The notes under the pieces were generated by a model. The model saw only the letters and a list, made by a program, of their open reading frames with translations, made no database searches and was not told the origin of the DNA. The position numbers and the translations under genes are program-made. A DNA stretch of 64,000 bases from Flavobacterium sp. Root935 (GTDB taxonomy: Bacteria > Bacteroidota > Bacteroidia > Flavobacteriales > Flavobacteriaceae): positions 111,511-175,510 of the forward strand of contig NZ_LMJL01000012.1 of the NCBI RefSeq assembly GCF_001429295.1, given 5' to 3'. This document shows positions 41,111-49,355 of the stretch, one piece after another. Position 1 is the first letter of the stretch; each line of letters opens with the position of its first letter.

Positions 41111-41437
41111 TTAATTTTCCGAATCCTGCCAAAGTGAATAATGATTTTTTGGTAAATCATTTATCGTAAATTCTTTCTTTGAAATTGCTTCAGTTATTTT
41201 CTTTTCAACTTCAAAAAATTTCTGCCTATAATTTGAAATCTGAGAATTAAAAAAAACATTTATCTGCTGACCAATATTTTTAATTTCTCTAATCGTAAAA
41301 TCATGCTGATATTTTAAACCAAGTAAATCGACAGTCTCTACAGGATTTTTTGAATATTCATTTAAATCATGATTTAATCCAGCTAATTCCAAAAGCAAAT
41401 TTTCTCGTTTTTGGATTAAAAGTAAAATTGTTGACAT
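41111..41437 (-). CDS. Prophage hypothetical protein, coiled-coil like
   Basis: A 108-aa acidic and helical protein: ILLLIQKRENLLLELAGLNH at the start suggests an amphipathic helix, and QINVFFNSQISNYRQKFFEVEKKI in the middle a second. No signal peptide and no HTH motif recognised. The start is 3 nt after the stop of the 102-aa gene, so these two form the first part of the early operon, before Rep. Function unknown; a replication or regulatory helper is possible by position. Confidence 0.6.
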   Translation of the reverse strand: MSTILLLIQKRENLLLELAGLNHDLNEYSKNPVETVDLLGLKYQHDFTIREIKNIGQQINVFFNSQISNYRQKFFEVEKKITEAISKKEFTINDLPKNHYSLWQDSEN

Positions 41438-41440
41438 ATA

Positions 41441-41749
41441 TTAAGGTATTAGAAGATTATGTTTAAGAAGTTTTGAAATCAGCGTTTTCTGAGAATTGCA
41501 ATAAAAAATAAATTCGTGAACACAAAAAGATTGAGTTACTATAAAGCAATCCGTACAAACTCTAATTGTAATTCCTATATTTGAACCACGGATTCTTAGA
41601 AATAATGTTTGGAACTTTAAGTGTGATGTTTTGCAAAATGGGCGCATCTTTTTCAAGAATGTTTTTGCATTGAAATTTGTGTGACGCATTTTAGCTAATT
41701 CTACAAGTAAGAGTGTGTAATTCTCTAAAGAAGATCGTTTTAAGGCCAT
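41441..41749 (-). CDS. Prophage hypothetical protein, first gene of the element
   Basis: A 102-aa basic protein with several Cys and Phe (CFIVTQSFCVHEFIFYCNSQ), closest to the right attachment site. Basic residues in the N-terminal half (KRSSLENY, KTFLKKMRPFCK) suggest nucleic-acid binding, and the pI looks high. No recognised family. The start codon lies 30 nt inside the att core, so early transcription begins right at the integration junction. An inverted repeat (GTGGTA with TACCAC) overlaps its start region. Confidence 0.5.
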   Translation of the reverse strand: MALKRSSLENYTLLLVELAKMRHTNFNAKTFLKKMRPFCKTSHLKFQTLFLRIRGSNIGITIRVCTDCFIVTQSFCVHEFIFYCNSQKTLISKLLKHNLLIP

Positions 41750-41778
41750 GTGGTAATTGTTAATATGTTATACCACAA

Positions 41779-42112
<334 letters not shown>

Positions 42113-44026
42113 ATGAATACAGTCGCTGAGCATATTGCAGATTTTTTAAAAGAATACAAACCATTTGATAATTTAACTTTTCAGGAATTATCAGATATTG
42201 CTACGAATATTCGTGTCATTAATTTAGAAAAACATGCGGTTTTGTTTCAAAATAACGATCCGCTTCATGATAGTTTTTATGTTGTAGCTTCTGGTGTAAT
42301 TAATCTTACGACTATTGCAGACGCTGAAGAAACAATTATAAATAAATGTCACGAAGGAGATATTTTTGGTTTACGTCCGTTTTTTGCCAAAAATAATTAC
42401 ATGATGACCGCTAAAGCACGTGAAGAAAGTATTATATACGCTATTCCAATCGCTGTGTTTAGACCTTTTGTTGCTAATAACTCAGACGTTTTAAACTTTT
42501 TATTAGAAAGTTTTGCTGTAAATTCAAGACATACAAAAGACAGCGTGAGCTCAAACGGTAAACTGATTTCTGATACTGATTTCTTAGATCAGCAATCAGA
42601 AATGCAATATATTCAGTCACTTAACTACAATAATTCGCCGTTAACAACGCAATCTAATCATATTATTAAAGATGTTGCGATTTTAATGACCGATTCGATG
42701 GTCGATAATATTATAATCTGCGAAAAAAATCACCCTATTGGTATTGTTACCAATGCCGATTTATCTTCGAAGATTGCAACAGGACGTTATCCTATTACTG
42801 AAACTATTGACAAAATTATGTCATCGCCGGTTGTTACGGTTTTAGAAAATGTTTCATTAGCAGAAGCGCAATTGTTAATGCTGAAACATAATGTGACACA
42901 CCTATGCGTTACAAAAGACGGAACAAGCAAATCTGTTGTAAAAGGAATTATTTCTGAACACGATCTTATTGTGGCTCAAGCCAGTAACCCTGGTGTTTTA
43001 ATTAAAGAAATTAAACGTTCGCAACTTCCGAAAGATTTAAAACAAATACGTGATCGTTTATCAGATTTGATTCAAAATTCAATTCAAAAAAATATTCCAA
43101 TTTCGCATGTGAGTAATATTGCAAGTGAAATAAACTTGGCTATCATTAAACGCGCTGTTGAGCTGTCCATTTTAGATTTAGGCTCCCCTCCTGCACGTTT
43201 TGCTTGGTTAAGTATTGGAAGTCAAGGCCGTAAAGAACAACTGTTACTTACAGACCAAGACAGTATTTTAATTTTTGAAGATGTTACACCTGAAAAATAC
43301 AGAGAAGTAAAAGATTATTTCTTGAGATTAGCAAAAAGAACAACTTCTATACTTGAAAAAGTAGGTTACGAATATTGCCCTAATGGACATATGGGAAGCA
43401 ATATGCTTTGGTGTAAATCACTGAGTGACTGGACAAAACAATACAACAGCTGGATGAATACTCCAGGTGAAAACAGTAATGATTTGAGCAGTATTTTCTT
43501 TGATTATGAAATTGTTTTTGGTGAACCAAAAATTGAAGAAGCTATTGAAAATGTTATTTTCAAAAATGCTGTCAACAATACTTTGTTTTTTGACTTTTTA
43601 GGAAATGATGCCTTAAAAAGAAATTCTCCTTTAAGCTTCTTTAAGAAATTTATTGTTGAAGAAGAAGGTCCGCATAAAGGTAAATTTGATATAAAAACAC
43701 GTGCTTTAATGCCATTAATTGATGGTGCGCGTTTATTGATATTAAATGCTAACATTAAAGGAATTCAAAATACTTACTTAAGATTCAAACAATTAGCGAT
43801 AACAGATTCTAAAAATGCAGAAATTTATTTAAGCTGTGCAGATGCTTTCTTAACCCTTTCGAAATTTAGAACTGTTGAAGGATTAAAAAATGACGACTCT
43901 GGCCAATATATTAATTTAAGAGAAATGTCAAAAACTGACAAAGAGAAATTAAAAAATGCTTTAACCCCAATGAAAGACCTGGAGGAACTGATTAAGAGTA
44001 AATTTCAATTGACACAATTCTCATAA
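42113..44026 (+). CDS. cNMP-binding/CBS/DUF294 putative nucleotidyltransferase
   Basis: A 637-aa cytoplasmic protein with four parts: a cyclic-nucleotide-binding cupin (about 10-130), a pair of CBS domains (about 180-290, with VLMTDSMVDNI-like and IMSSPVVTVLENVSLAEAQL), a DUF294 nucleotidyltransferase-like domain (GSQGRKEQLLLTDQDSILIF, about 370-390, with the typical GS and DxD) and a helical DUF294_C domain to the end. These proteins are thought to regulate other proteins by nucleotidyl transfer in response to a ligand, by analogy with GlnD. It is 3 nt before the exonuclease-like gene, so they act together. Confidence 0.85.
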   Translation: MNTVAEHIADFLKEYKPFDNLTFQELSDIATNIRVINLEKHAVLFQNNDPLHDSFYVVASGVINLTTIADAEETIINKCHEGDIFGLRPFFAKNNYMMTAKAREESIIYAIPIAVFRPFVANNSDVLNFLLESFAVNSRHTKDSVSSNGKLISDTDFLDQQSEMQYIQSLNYNNSPLTTQSNHIIKDVAILMTDSMVDNIIICEKNHPIGIVTNADLSSKIATGRYPITETIDKIMSSPVVTVLENVSLAEAQLLMLKHNVTHLCVTKDGTSKSVVKGIISEHDLIVAQASNPGVLIKEIKRSQLPKDLKQIRDRLSDLIQNSIQKNIPISHVSNIASEINLAIIKRAVELSILDLGSPPARFAWLSIGSQGRKEQLLLTDQDSILIFEDVTPEKYREVKDYFLRLAKRTTSILEKVGYEYCPNGHMGSNMLWCKSLSDWTKQYNSWMNTPGENSNDLSSIFFDYEIVFGEPKIEEAIENVIFKNAVNNTLFFDFLGNDALKRNSPLSFFKKFIVEEEGPHKGKFDIKTRALMPLIDGARLLILNANIKGIQNTYLRFKQLAITDSKNAEIYLSCADAFLTLSKFRTVEGLKNDDSGQYINLREMSKTDKEKLKNALTPMKDLEELIKSKFQLTQFS

Positions 44027-44029
44027 AAT

Positions 44030-44626
44030 ATGCTAGACTGGCTGAAAAATATTAATAAAGACTATCCAGAATTCTGGAAAGATTATTTAACTAAATTCGA
44101 AACTAAACCTAATAAGTTTGTTGTTCTATCAACAGAAACATCAGGGTTAAATCCGGATAGAGATGTTATATTGTCTCTTGGTGCGTTCTCAGTTATTGAT
44201 GATAGTATTGTTATTAAAGAAAGTTTTGAAACTGTTTTACTTCAATACAAATATCTTCAGGATAATGGTCTTTCAAATGAATTTATCATTGAAAGCAAAA
44301 TGATGAAAATGCCTGAACCAGATGCACTTGAAGCTTTTGTTAATTTTATCGGAAATTCAGTTTTGGTTGGGCATCACATTAATTTTGATGTCGAAATGCT
44401 CAATGCAGCTTTAGAACGTCTGGATTGCGGAAGATTAAAAAATGAAGCTCTTGATGTTGACGTGATGTACAGAAAACTAACTGATATAAATGACAAACAG
44501 TTTTCGCTTGACGATTTATTCGAAATTTATAAAATTCCGAAAAGCGATCGAAATTCTTCTTCTGAAGATGCTTATAGAATTGGTCTATTATTTTTGAAGT
44601 TAAAATCTCGTTTAGGAATTAAATAA
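44030..44626 (+). CDS. DnaQ-like 3'-5' exonuclease with altered active site
   Basis: A 198-aa protein of the DEDD exonuclease fold, the same type as DnaQ. The family pattern is recognisable: FVVLSTETSGLNPDRD for Exo I, GHHINFDVEMLN for Exo II and RNSSSEDAYRIG for Exo III. The first catalytic Asp of Exo I (usually DxE in VLDTETTG) is Ser here, and the Exo III His position appears as Asn/Ser, while the later Asp residues are kept. It may be inactive as a nuclease or use another mechanism. It follows the DUF294 protein by 3 nt, and the conserved pairing suggests a functional pair. The missing residues are seen directly; lost activity is inferred. Confidence 0.8.
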   Translation: MLDWLKNINKDYPEFWKDYLTKFETKPNKFVVLSTETSGLNPDRDVILSLGAFSVIDDSIVIKESFETVLLQYKYLQDNGLSNEFIIESKMMKMPEPDALEAFVNFIGNSVLVGHHINFDVEMLNAALERLDCGRLKNEALDVDVMYRKLTDINDKQFSLDDLFEIYKIPKSDRNSSSEDAYRIGLLFLKLKSRLGIK

Positions 44627-44672
44627 AAGTAAAATTTCTTTTTTTAAATTTTTATAAAAGAAAATAATGCGA

Positions 44673-44745
44673 TTGTCAGACTTAGCGAAGTCGAAGTCCC
44701 GCAAAGTGATTCTGCAAACGGAGTTCGACTTCGCTAAGTCCGACA
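44673..44745. repeat. Long near-perfect inverted repeat with GACTTAGCGAAGTCG arms
   Basis: Two 27-nt arms (44673-44699 and 44719-44745) that pair at 25 of 27 positions around a 19-nt loop. It includes the self-similar motif GACTTAGCGAAGTCGAA. There is no T-run, so it is not a standard terminator. It looks like a palindromic mobile or REP-like unit. Confidence 0.85.
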
Positions 44746-44782
44746 AATTATTAAGCCATTTTTCTTTTAGATTAAAATATAA

Positions 44783-44815
44783 AAAAATGCCTCTTAAATT
44801 TAAGAGGCATTTTTT
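44783..44815. terminator. Bidirectional terminator before acs
   Basis: AAAAATGCCTCTTAAA and TTTAAGAGGCATTTTT form a perfect 16-bp palindrome, with A's and T's on the flanks. It serves the acs gene and possibly the exonuclease-like gene. Confidence 0.9.
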
Positions 44816-44832
44816 ATTTTTCTATAGTTTAC

Positions 44833-46743
44833 TTAAGAAATTCTTTCTTTCATAATTTGTTCTACAACTTCTGGATTTAATAAAGTTGAAGTATCACCAA
44901 AATTAGAAAAATCTCCTTCAGCTATTTTACGTAAAATTCTACGCATGATTTTTCCTGAACGTGTTTTTGGCAAACCAGATACAAACTGAATTTTATCTAA
45001 TTTAGCAATTGGTCCAATGTGATCTGCAATATATTGATTGATCTCTTTAGACAAATTCTCTTTATTTCTAACTTCTCCAGTTTCTTTTAGAATAACGTAA
45101 CCATACAAAGCATTTCCTTTAATATCATGAGGGAATCCAACAATAGCAGATTCTGCAACTGCAGGGTGTTCGTTGATTGCGTCTTCAATTGGCGCTGTTC
45201 CTAAATTGTGGCCAGAAACAATTACAACGTCATCTACTCTACCTGTAATTCTGTAATATCCTACTTCATCTCTTAATGCTCCGTCTCCTGTAAAATATTT
45301 TCCAGGAAAAGCAGAGAAATAAGTTTCTTTGTAACGTTCGTGATTATTCCATATAGTTCTAGCAATTCCAGGCCACGGGAATTTAATACATAAACTTCCC
45401 ACTACTTGGTTTCCTTCAATTTCATTACGTTTCTCATCCATCAAAACGGGTTGAATTCCTGGTAATGGTAAAGTTGCATAAGTAGGTTTTGTAGGTGTAA
45501 CAAACGCAATCGGTGAAATCATGATTCCTCCAGTTTCTGTCTGCCACCATGTATCTACAACTGGACATCTTTTATCTCCAACATGGTCATTGAACCAGTG
45601 CCAAGCTTCCTCGTTAATTGGTTCTCCAACAGATCCAATAACTTTAAGAGATTTAAGAGGATATTTTTGAATATAATCTAGGCTTTCTTTTGCTAACGAA
45701 CGAATTGCTGTTGGTGCTGTATAGAATTGTGTAATTTTATGTTTTTCGATAATTTCCCAAAAACGGCTGAAATCAGGGTAAGAAGGAACACCTTCAAAAA
45801 GTACAGTCGTACCTCCATTTAATAATGGTCCGTATAATATATAAGAATGTCCTGTGATCCAGCCTATATCTGCTGTACACCAGAAAATATCATTTTCTTC
45901 GTGGCTGAAAACATTTTTAAAAGTATACGCTGTATAAACCATGTAACCAGCAGTAGTGTGAACCATTCCTTTTGGTTTACCTGTTGATCCTGAAGTATAT
46001 AAAATAAACAAAGGATCTTCTGCATCCATAATTTCGGCAACACTATTGTCTAAAGCTGCATCTAATAATGGCTGTAACCAGATATCACGGCCTTCTTTCA
46101 TTTTTACATCAGTTTTAGTTCTTTTTGCCACTAAAACTTTTTCTACAGATGGACAAGTTTCTAAAGCTTCGTCAACAATTCCCTTTAAGTCAATTGTTTT
46201 GTTACCTCTATAACCTCCATCAGATGTGATAACCATTTTACATTCGCAGTCGTTAATTCTTGCAGATACTGCAGATGCAGAAAATCCAGCAAAAACAACA
46301 GAATGTATCGCTCCAATTCTAGCACAAGCCAATACAGCAACGGCTAATTCTGGAATCATTGGCAAATAAATACAAACTCTATCTCCTTTTCGAACACCCT
46401 GCTCGCGAAGAACGTTTGCCATTTTTGAAACTCTTTCGTATAATTCGTTATACGTTATATGTAAAGCATCTTCAGAAGGATCGTTCGGTTCAAAAATAAT
46501 AGCCGTTTTATCTCCCCTTTTGCTTAAATGTCTATCGATACAGTTTTTGGTAATGTTAACTTTAGCTTCTGTAAACCATTTTACTTCAGCATCAGCCATA
46601 TTAAAATCAACTACTTTTTCCCATTGTTGGTACCATGTGAAATTCTCCTCAGCTATTTTTCCCCAAAATTTTCTTGGCTCCCTTATTGACTTATTGTAAT
46701 GTTTAAAATATTGTTCTAAATTTTCAATTTTGTAATAGCTCAT
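44833..46743 (-). CDS. acs: Acetyl-CoA synthetase (AMP-forming)
   Basis: A 636-aa ANL-superfamily ligase that makes acetyl-CoA from acetate, ATP and CoA in the cytoplasm. Motifs are LFILYTSGSTGKPKGMVHT (AMP binding, about 258-276), GGIMISPIAF with the YATLPLPGIQP acetate pocket and the C-terminal LPKTRSGKIMRRILRKIA with the conserved Lys that is acetylated by Pat-type enzymes. The 636-aa length is exact for the family. It is a single gene with its own terminator and a 490-nt upstream region. Confidence 0.95.
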   Translation of the reverse strand: MSYYKIENLEQYFKHYNKSIREPRKFWGKIAEENFTWYQQWEKVVDFNMADAEVKWFTEAKVNITKNCIDRHLSKRGDKTAIIFEPNDPSEDALHITYNELYERVSKMANVLREQGVRKGDRVCIYLPMIPELAVAVLACARIGAIHSVVFAGFSASAVSARINDCECKMVITSDGGYRGNKTIDLKGIVDEALETCPSVEKVLVAKRTKTDVKMKEGRDIWLQPLLDAALDNSVAEIMDAEDPLFILYTSGSTGKPKGMVHTTAGYMVYTAYTFKNVFSHEENDIFWCTADIGWITGHSYILYGPLLNGGTTVLFEGVPSYPDFSRFWEIIEKHKITQFYTAPTAIRSLAKESLDYIQKYPLKSLKVIGSVGEPINEEAWHWFNDHVGDKRCPVVDTWWQTETGGIMISPIAFVTPTKPTYATLPLPGIQPVLMDEKRNEIEGNQVVGSLCIKFPWPGIARTIWNNHERYKETYFSAFPGKYFTGDGALRDEVGYYRITGRVDDVVIVSGHNLGTAPIEDAINEHPAVAESAIVGFPHDIKGNALYGYVILKETGEVRNKENLSKEINQYIADHIGPIAKLDKIQFVSGLPKTRSGKIMRRILRKIAEGDFSNFGDTSTLLNPEVVEQIMKERIS

Positions 46744-46900
46744 CGTTTGTTGAATTTTTTTATAAATGTATTAAATCTGAATGTATTCTAGAAACAATTT
46801 AATTCATAAATTTTATCAAAAAAAAACATTTCTTTAATAAAATATTACAATTATTTGCATATGATATAAAATTTTACTTTTAAACCAAAATAGAAAGGGC

Positions 46901-46936
46901 AAAAAAGGCATAATAAATAGATATTATGCCTTTTTT
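46901..46936 (-). terminator. Terminator-like hairpin upstream of acs
   Basis: AAAAAAGGCATAATA and TATTATGCCTTTTTT form a perfect 15-bp stem. On the minus strand it ends in a T-run. It may end a small RNA transcribed from a -7 box at 47054. Confidence 0.8.
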
Positions 46937-47194
46937 AATTTAACAAATTTCAATAACAATTAATTTCTTAAATGCCTTACCATACTTTTCTCTATTTTGA
47001 AAATAGCAGCATCATTATTAATTAAAACAGAAATTTCAACAAGTATATTTTATCAAATATACCCCATTATAAGGGATCAGCTTCACTTAACTACTCTCAC
47101 AGAAGTTAAGTGAATGCAATATGCATCTATATCTTTTTTCTTTAATAAGTGCTTACTAATTCAAAATATTACAAATCATTGATACAGTGCAAAA

Positions 47195-47217
47195 CCCGCA
47201 AAATCCAATTTTGCGGG
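47195..47217 (-). terminator. Terminator of the ilv operon
   Basis: CCCGCAAAAT and ATTTTGCGGG form a perfect 10-bp stem just after the ilvC stop codon. Confidence 0.8.
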
Positions 47218-47234
47218 AATTCCCAAATTTTTAA

Positions 47235-48704
47235 TTATCCAATTTTTTTCATAGCTGTCATAGACTCTCTCAACCATGCTCCAACTTCTTCGATAGGATG
47301 CTGGCGGATTTCTTTGTTTACAGCGATTAATACTGCATTGTCTACTCCATTTGAAGTTGAAAATGGTTTACCAATAATATTAGTATCCACTTTTTTCATG
47401 AATTCAGTCAATAAAGGCTTACATGCATGATCAAATAAGTAACAACCGTATTCTGCAGTATCAGAAATTACACGGTTCATTTCGAATAATTTCTTTCTTG
47501 CAATTGTATTTGCAATTAATGGTAATTCGTGTAATGACTCATAGTAAGCAGATTCTTCGATGATACCTGCTTCAGTCATTGTTTCAAAAGCTAACTCAAC
47601 ACCAGCTTTTACCATTGCAATCATCAATACTCCATTATCAAAATATTCTTGCTCAGAAATTGGAGCTTCTTGCGGAGCTGTTTTTTCGAAGTTAGTTTCT
47701 CCTGTTGCAGCTCTCCATTTTAATAAATTCACATCGTCATTAGCCCAGTCAATCATCATAGTTCTTGAGAATTCTCCAGAAATAATATCGTCTTGGTGTT
47801 TTTGGAATAATGGACGCATAATGTCTTTTAATTCTTCAGCCAATTCATATGCTTCAATTTTTGCAGGATTTGACAAACGGTCCATCATATTTGTAATACC
47901 ACCGTGTTTCAAAGCTTCAGTAATAGTTTCCCATCCGTATTGAATTAATTTAGAAGCATATGCAGCATCGATTCCTTTTTCAACCATTTTATCAAAACAT
48001 AAAATAGATCCAGTTTGCAATAAACCGCAAAGAATTGTCTGCTCACCCATTAAATCTGATTTTACTTCAGCAACGAATGATGATCTTAAAACTCCGGCTC
48101 TATGTCCTCCAGTTGCTACAGCGTAAGCTTTTGCCTGATCTAAACCAAAACCGTTTGGATCGTTTTCTGGGTGAACTGCAATAAGTGTTGGCACACCAAA
48201 ACCTCTTTTGTACTCTTCACGAACCTCAGAACCAGGACATTTAGGAGCACACATAATAACAGTGATATCTTTACGAATCTGCATTCCTTCTTCTACAATA
48301 TTGAATCCGTGAGAATAAGCTAGCGTAGAATCTTTTTTCATTAATGGCATAATAGCATTTACCACAGCTGTATGTTGTTTGTCTGGTGTAAGGTTACAAA
48401 CTAAATCTGCAGTTGGAATCAATTCTTCATAAGTTCCTACAGTGAAACCATTTTCAGTTGCATTTTTATAAGAAGCTCTTTTTTCAGCTATTGCATCTGC
48501 ACGTAATGCATAAGAAATATCTAAACCAGAATCTCTCATATTTAATCCTTGATTCAAACCTTGTGCTCCACAGCCTACAATTACAACTTTTTTTCCTGCT
48601 AATGCCGCAATTCCGTCTGCAAACTCAGACTGCTCCATAAATTCGCAAACTCCTAATTGTTCTAATTGTAATCTAAGTGGTAATGTATTGAAATAATTTG
48701 CCAT
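47235..48704 (-). CDS. ilvC: Ketol-acid reductoisomerase, class II (long form)
   Basis: A 489-aa enzyme that converts 2-acetolactate or 2-aceto-2-hydroxybutyrate in valine and isoleucine synthesis, using NADPH and Mg2+. The Rossmann motif is [20 protein letters not shown] (about 34-53). The length, with two helical knotted domains in tandem, marks the class II form known from E. coli, unlike the usual 330-aa class I. It is the last gene of the ilvD-ilvB-ilvN-ilvC operon and is followed by a terminator. Confidence 0.95.
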   Translation of the reverse strand: MANYFNTLPLRLQLEQLGVCEFMEQSEFADGIAALAGKKVVIVGCGAQGLNQGLNMRDSGLDISYALRADAIAEKRASYKNATENGFTVGTYEELIPTADLVCNLTPDKQHTAVVNAIMPLMKKDSTLAYSHGFNIVEEGMQIRKDITVIMCAPKCPGSEVREEYKRGFGVPTLIAVHPENDPNGFGLDQAKAYAVATGGHRAGVLRSSFVAEVKSDLMGEQTILCGLLQTGSILCFDKMVEKGIDAAYASKLIQYGWETITEALKHGGITNMMDRLSNPAKIEAYELAEELKDIMRPLFQKHQDDIISGEFSRTMMIDWANDDVNLLKWRAATGETNFEKTAPQEAPISEQEYFDNGVLMIAMVKAGVELAFETMTEAGIIEESAYYESLHELPLIANTIARKKLFEMNRVISDTAEYGCYLFDHACKPLLTEFMKKVDTNIIGKPFSTSNGVDNAVLIAVNKEIRQHPIEEVGAWLRESMTAMKKIG

Positions 48705-48749
48705 TTTTGTTTTAATGTTTAATGATAATGTTATAGTAACTAAATTGTT

Positions 48750-49271
48750 TTATTTATAAGATTCTAATAATGAAGATATTTCCATTTTTTCTTTAGAAAC
48801 CGAAATTCTTCCTGAACGTACAAACTGCATAATTCCGTACGGTTTGAATTTTTCGTATAATTCTTCAATTTCTGAACGTCTTCCTGATTTTGAAATCACA
48901 AAGAAATCTCTTGAAACTGTTACAATCGTAGACTGGCTGTCTTTAATTATATTTTGAATTTGTTTTTCATCGAACAACAAATTAGAAGCGATTTTAAATA
49001 ATGCATTTTCTAGATAAATAGTTTCTTCATCTGTGTGATAAAATGCTTTTATAACTTCAATTTGTTTTTCAATTTGTCCAACAATATTCTGAACCCATTT
49101 TTCTGTAGTGTTTACTACAATGATAAATCTTGAAACATTCTCTATTTCTGATTCAGAAACATTTAGACTTAATATATTAATGTGACGCTTTAAGAATATT
49201 CCAGATATTCTATTTAATAAACCCACGTTATTTTCTGAGTATACCGATATGGTAAATGTTTTATCTTCCAT
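48750..49271 (-). CDS. ilvN: Acetolactate synthase small (regulatory) subunit
   Basis: A 173-aa protein. The N-terminal ACT domain (FTISVYSENNVGLLNRISGI, about 5-24, then LSLNVSESE) binds valine and gives feedback control of the large subunit. The C-terminal half follows the usual regulatory-subunit pattern. The gene follows the large subunit in the ilv operon, separated by a 60-nt heptad hairpin, and 45 nt later comes ilvC. The combination with IlvB makes the active complex in the cytoplasm. The isoform name (ilvN or ilvH) cannot be settled by sequence alone. Confidence 0.88.
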   Translation of the reverse strand: MEDKTFTISVYSENNVGLLNRISGIFLKRHINILSLNVSESEIENVSRFIIVVNTTEKWVQNIVGQIEKQIEVIKAFYHTDEETIYLENALFKIASNLLFDEKQIQNIIKDSQSTIVTVSRDFFVISKSGRRSEIEELYEKFKPYGIMQFVRSGRISVSKEKMEISSLLESYK

Positions 49272-49290
49272 TTGTTTTTTAGTTTATTTT

Positions 49291-49349
49291 GTTTCAGGTT
49301 TCACGTTTCAGGTTTTCCAACTTGAAACGTAAAACTTGAAACATGAAAC
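49291..49349. repeat. Heptad hairpin inside the ilv operon
   Basis: GTTTCAGGTTTCACGTTTCAGG and CTTGAAACGTAAAACTTGAAAC arms pair across a short loop. It lies between ilvB and ilvN and so cannot fully stop transcription of the operon. It is related in sequence to the 24616 and 59921 elements but has no conserved core. Confidence 0.75.
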
Positions 49350-49355
49350 TTTTCT

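Larger units (their letters stand above)
46744..47234. other. 490-nt intergenic stretch with promoter and terminator but no gene
   Basis: Between acs and ilvC. It holds a -7-like box TATATTTG at 47054-47061 (minus), the hairpin at 46901-46936 in the same direction about 120-150 nt downstream and the ilvC terminator at 47195-47217. The reading frames between are short and broken. A non-coding RNA of about 150 nt is possible but unproved. Confidence 0.4.

Noticed and set aside
41750..41776. Strong operator at the first phage gene
   Set aside because: Only the outer 6-bp arms (GTGGTA/TACCAC) pair; the inside does not. Too weak to call separately.
44667..44855. 62-aa plus-strand frame
   Set aside because: It is generated by the 27-bp inverted repeat and runs through the acs terminator; no coding character.
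47560..47943. 127-aa plus-strand frame antisense to ilvC
   Set aside because: Shadow frame of a highly conserved gene; no promoter and no family resemblance.
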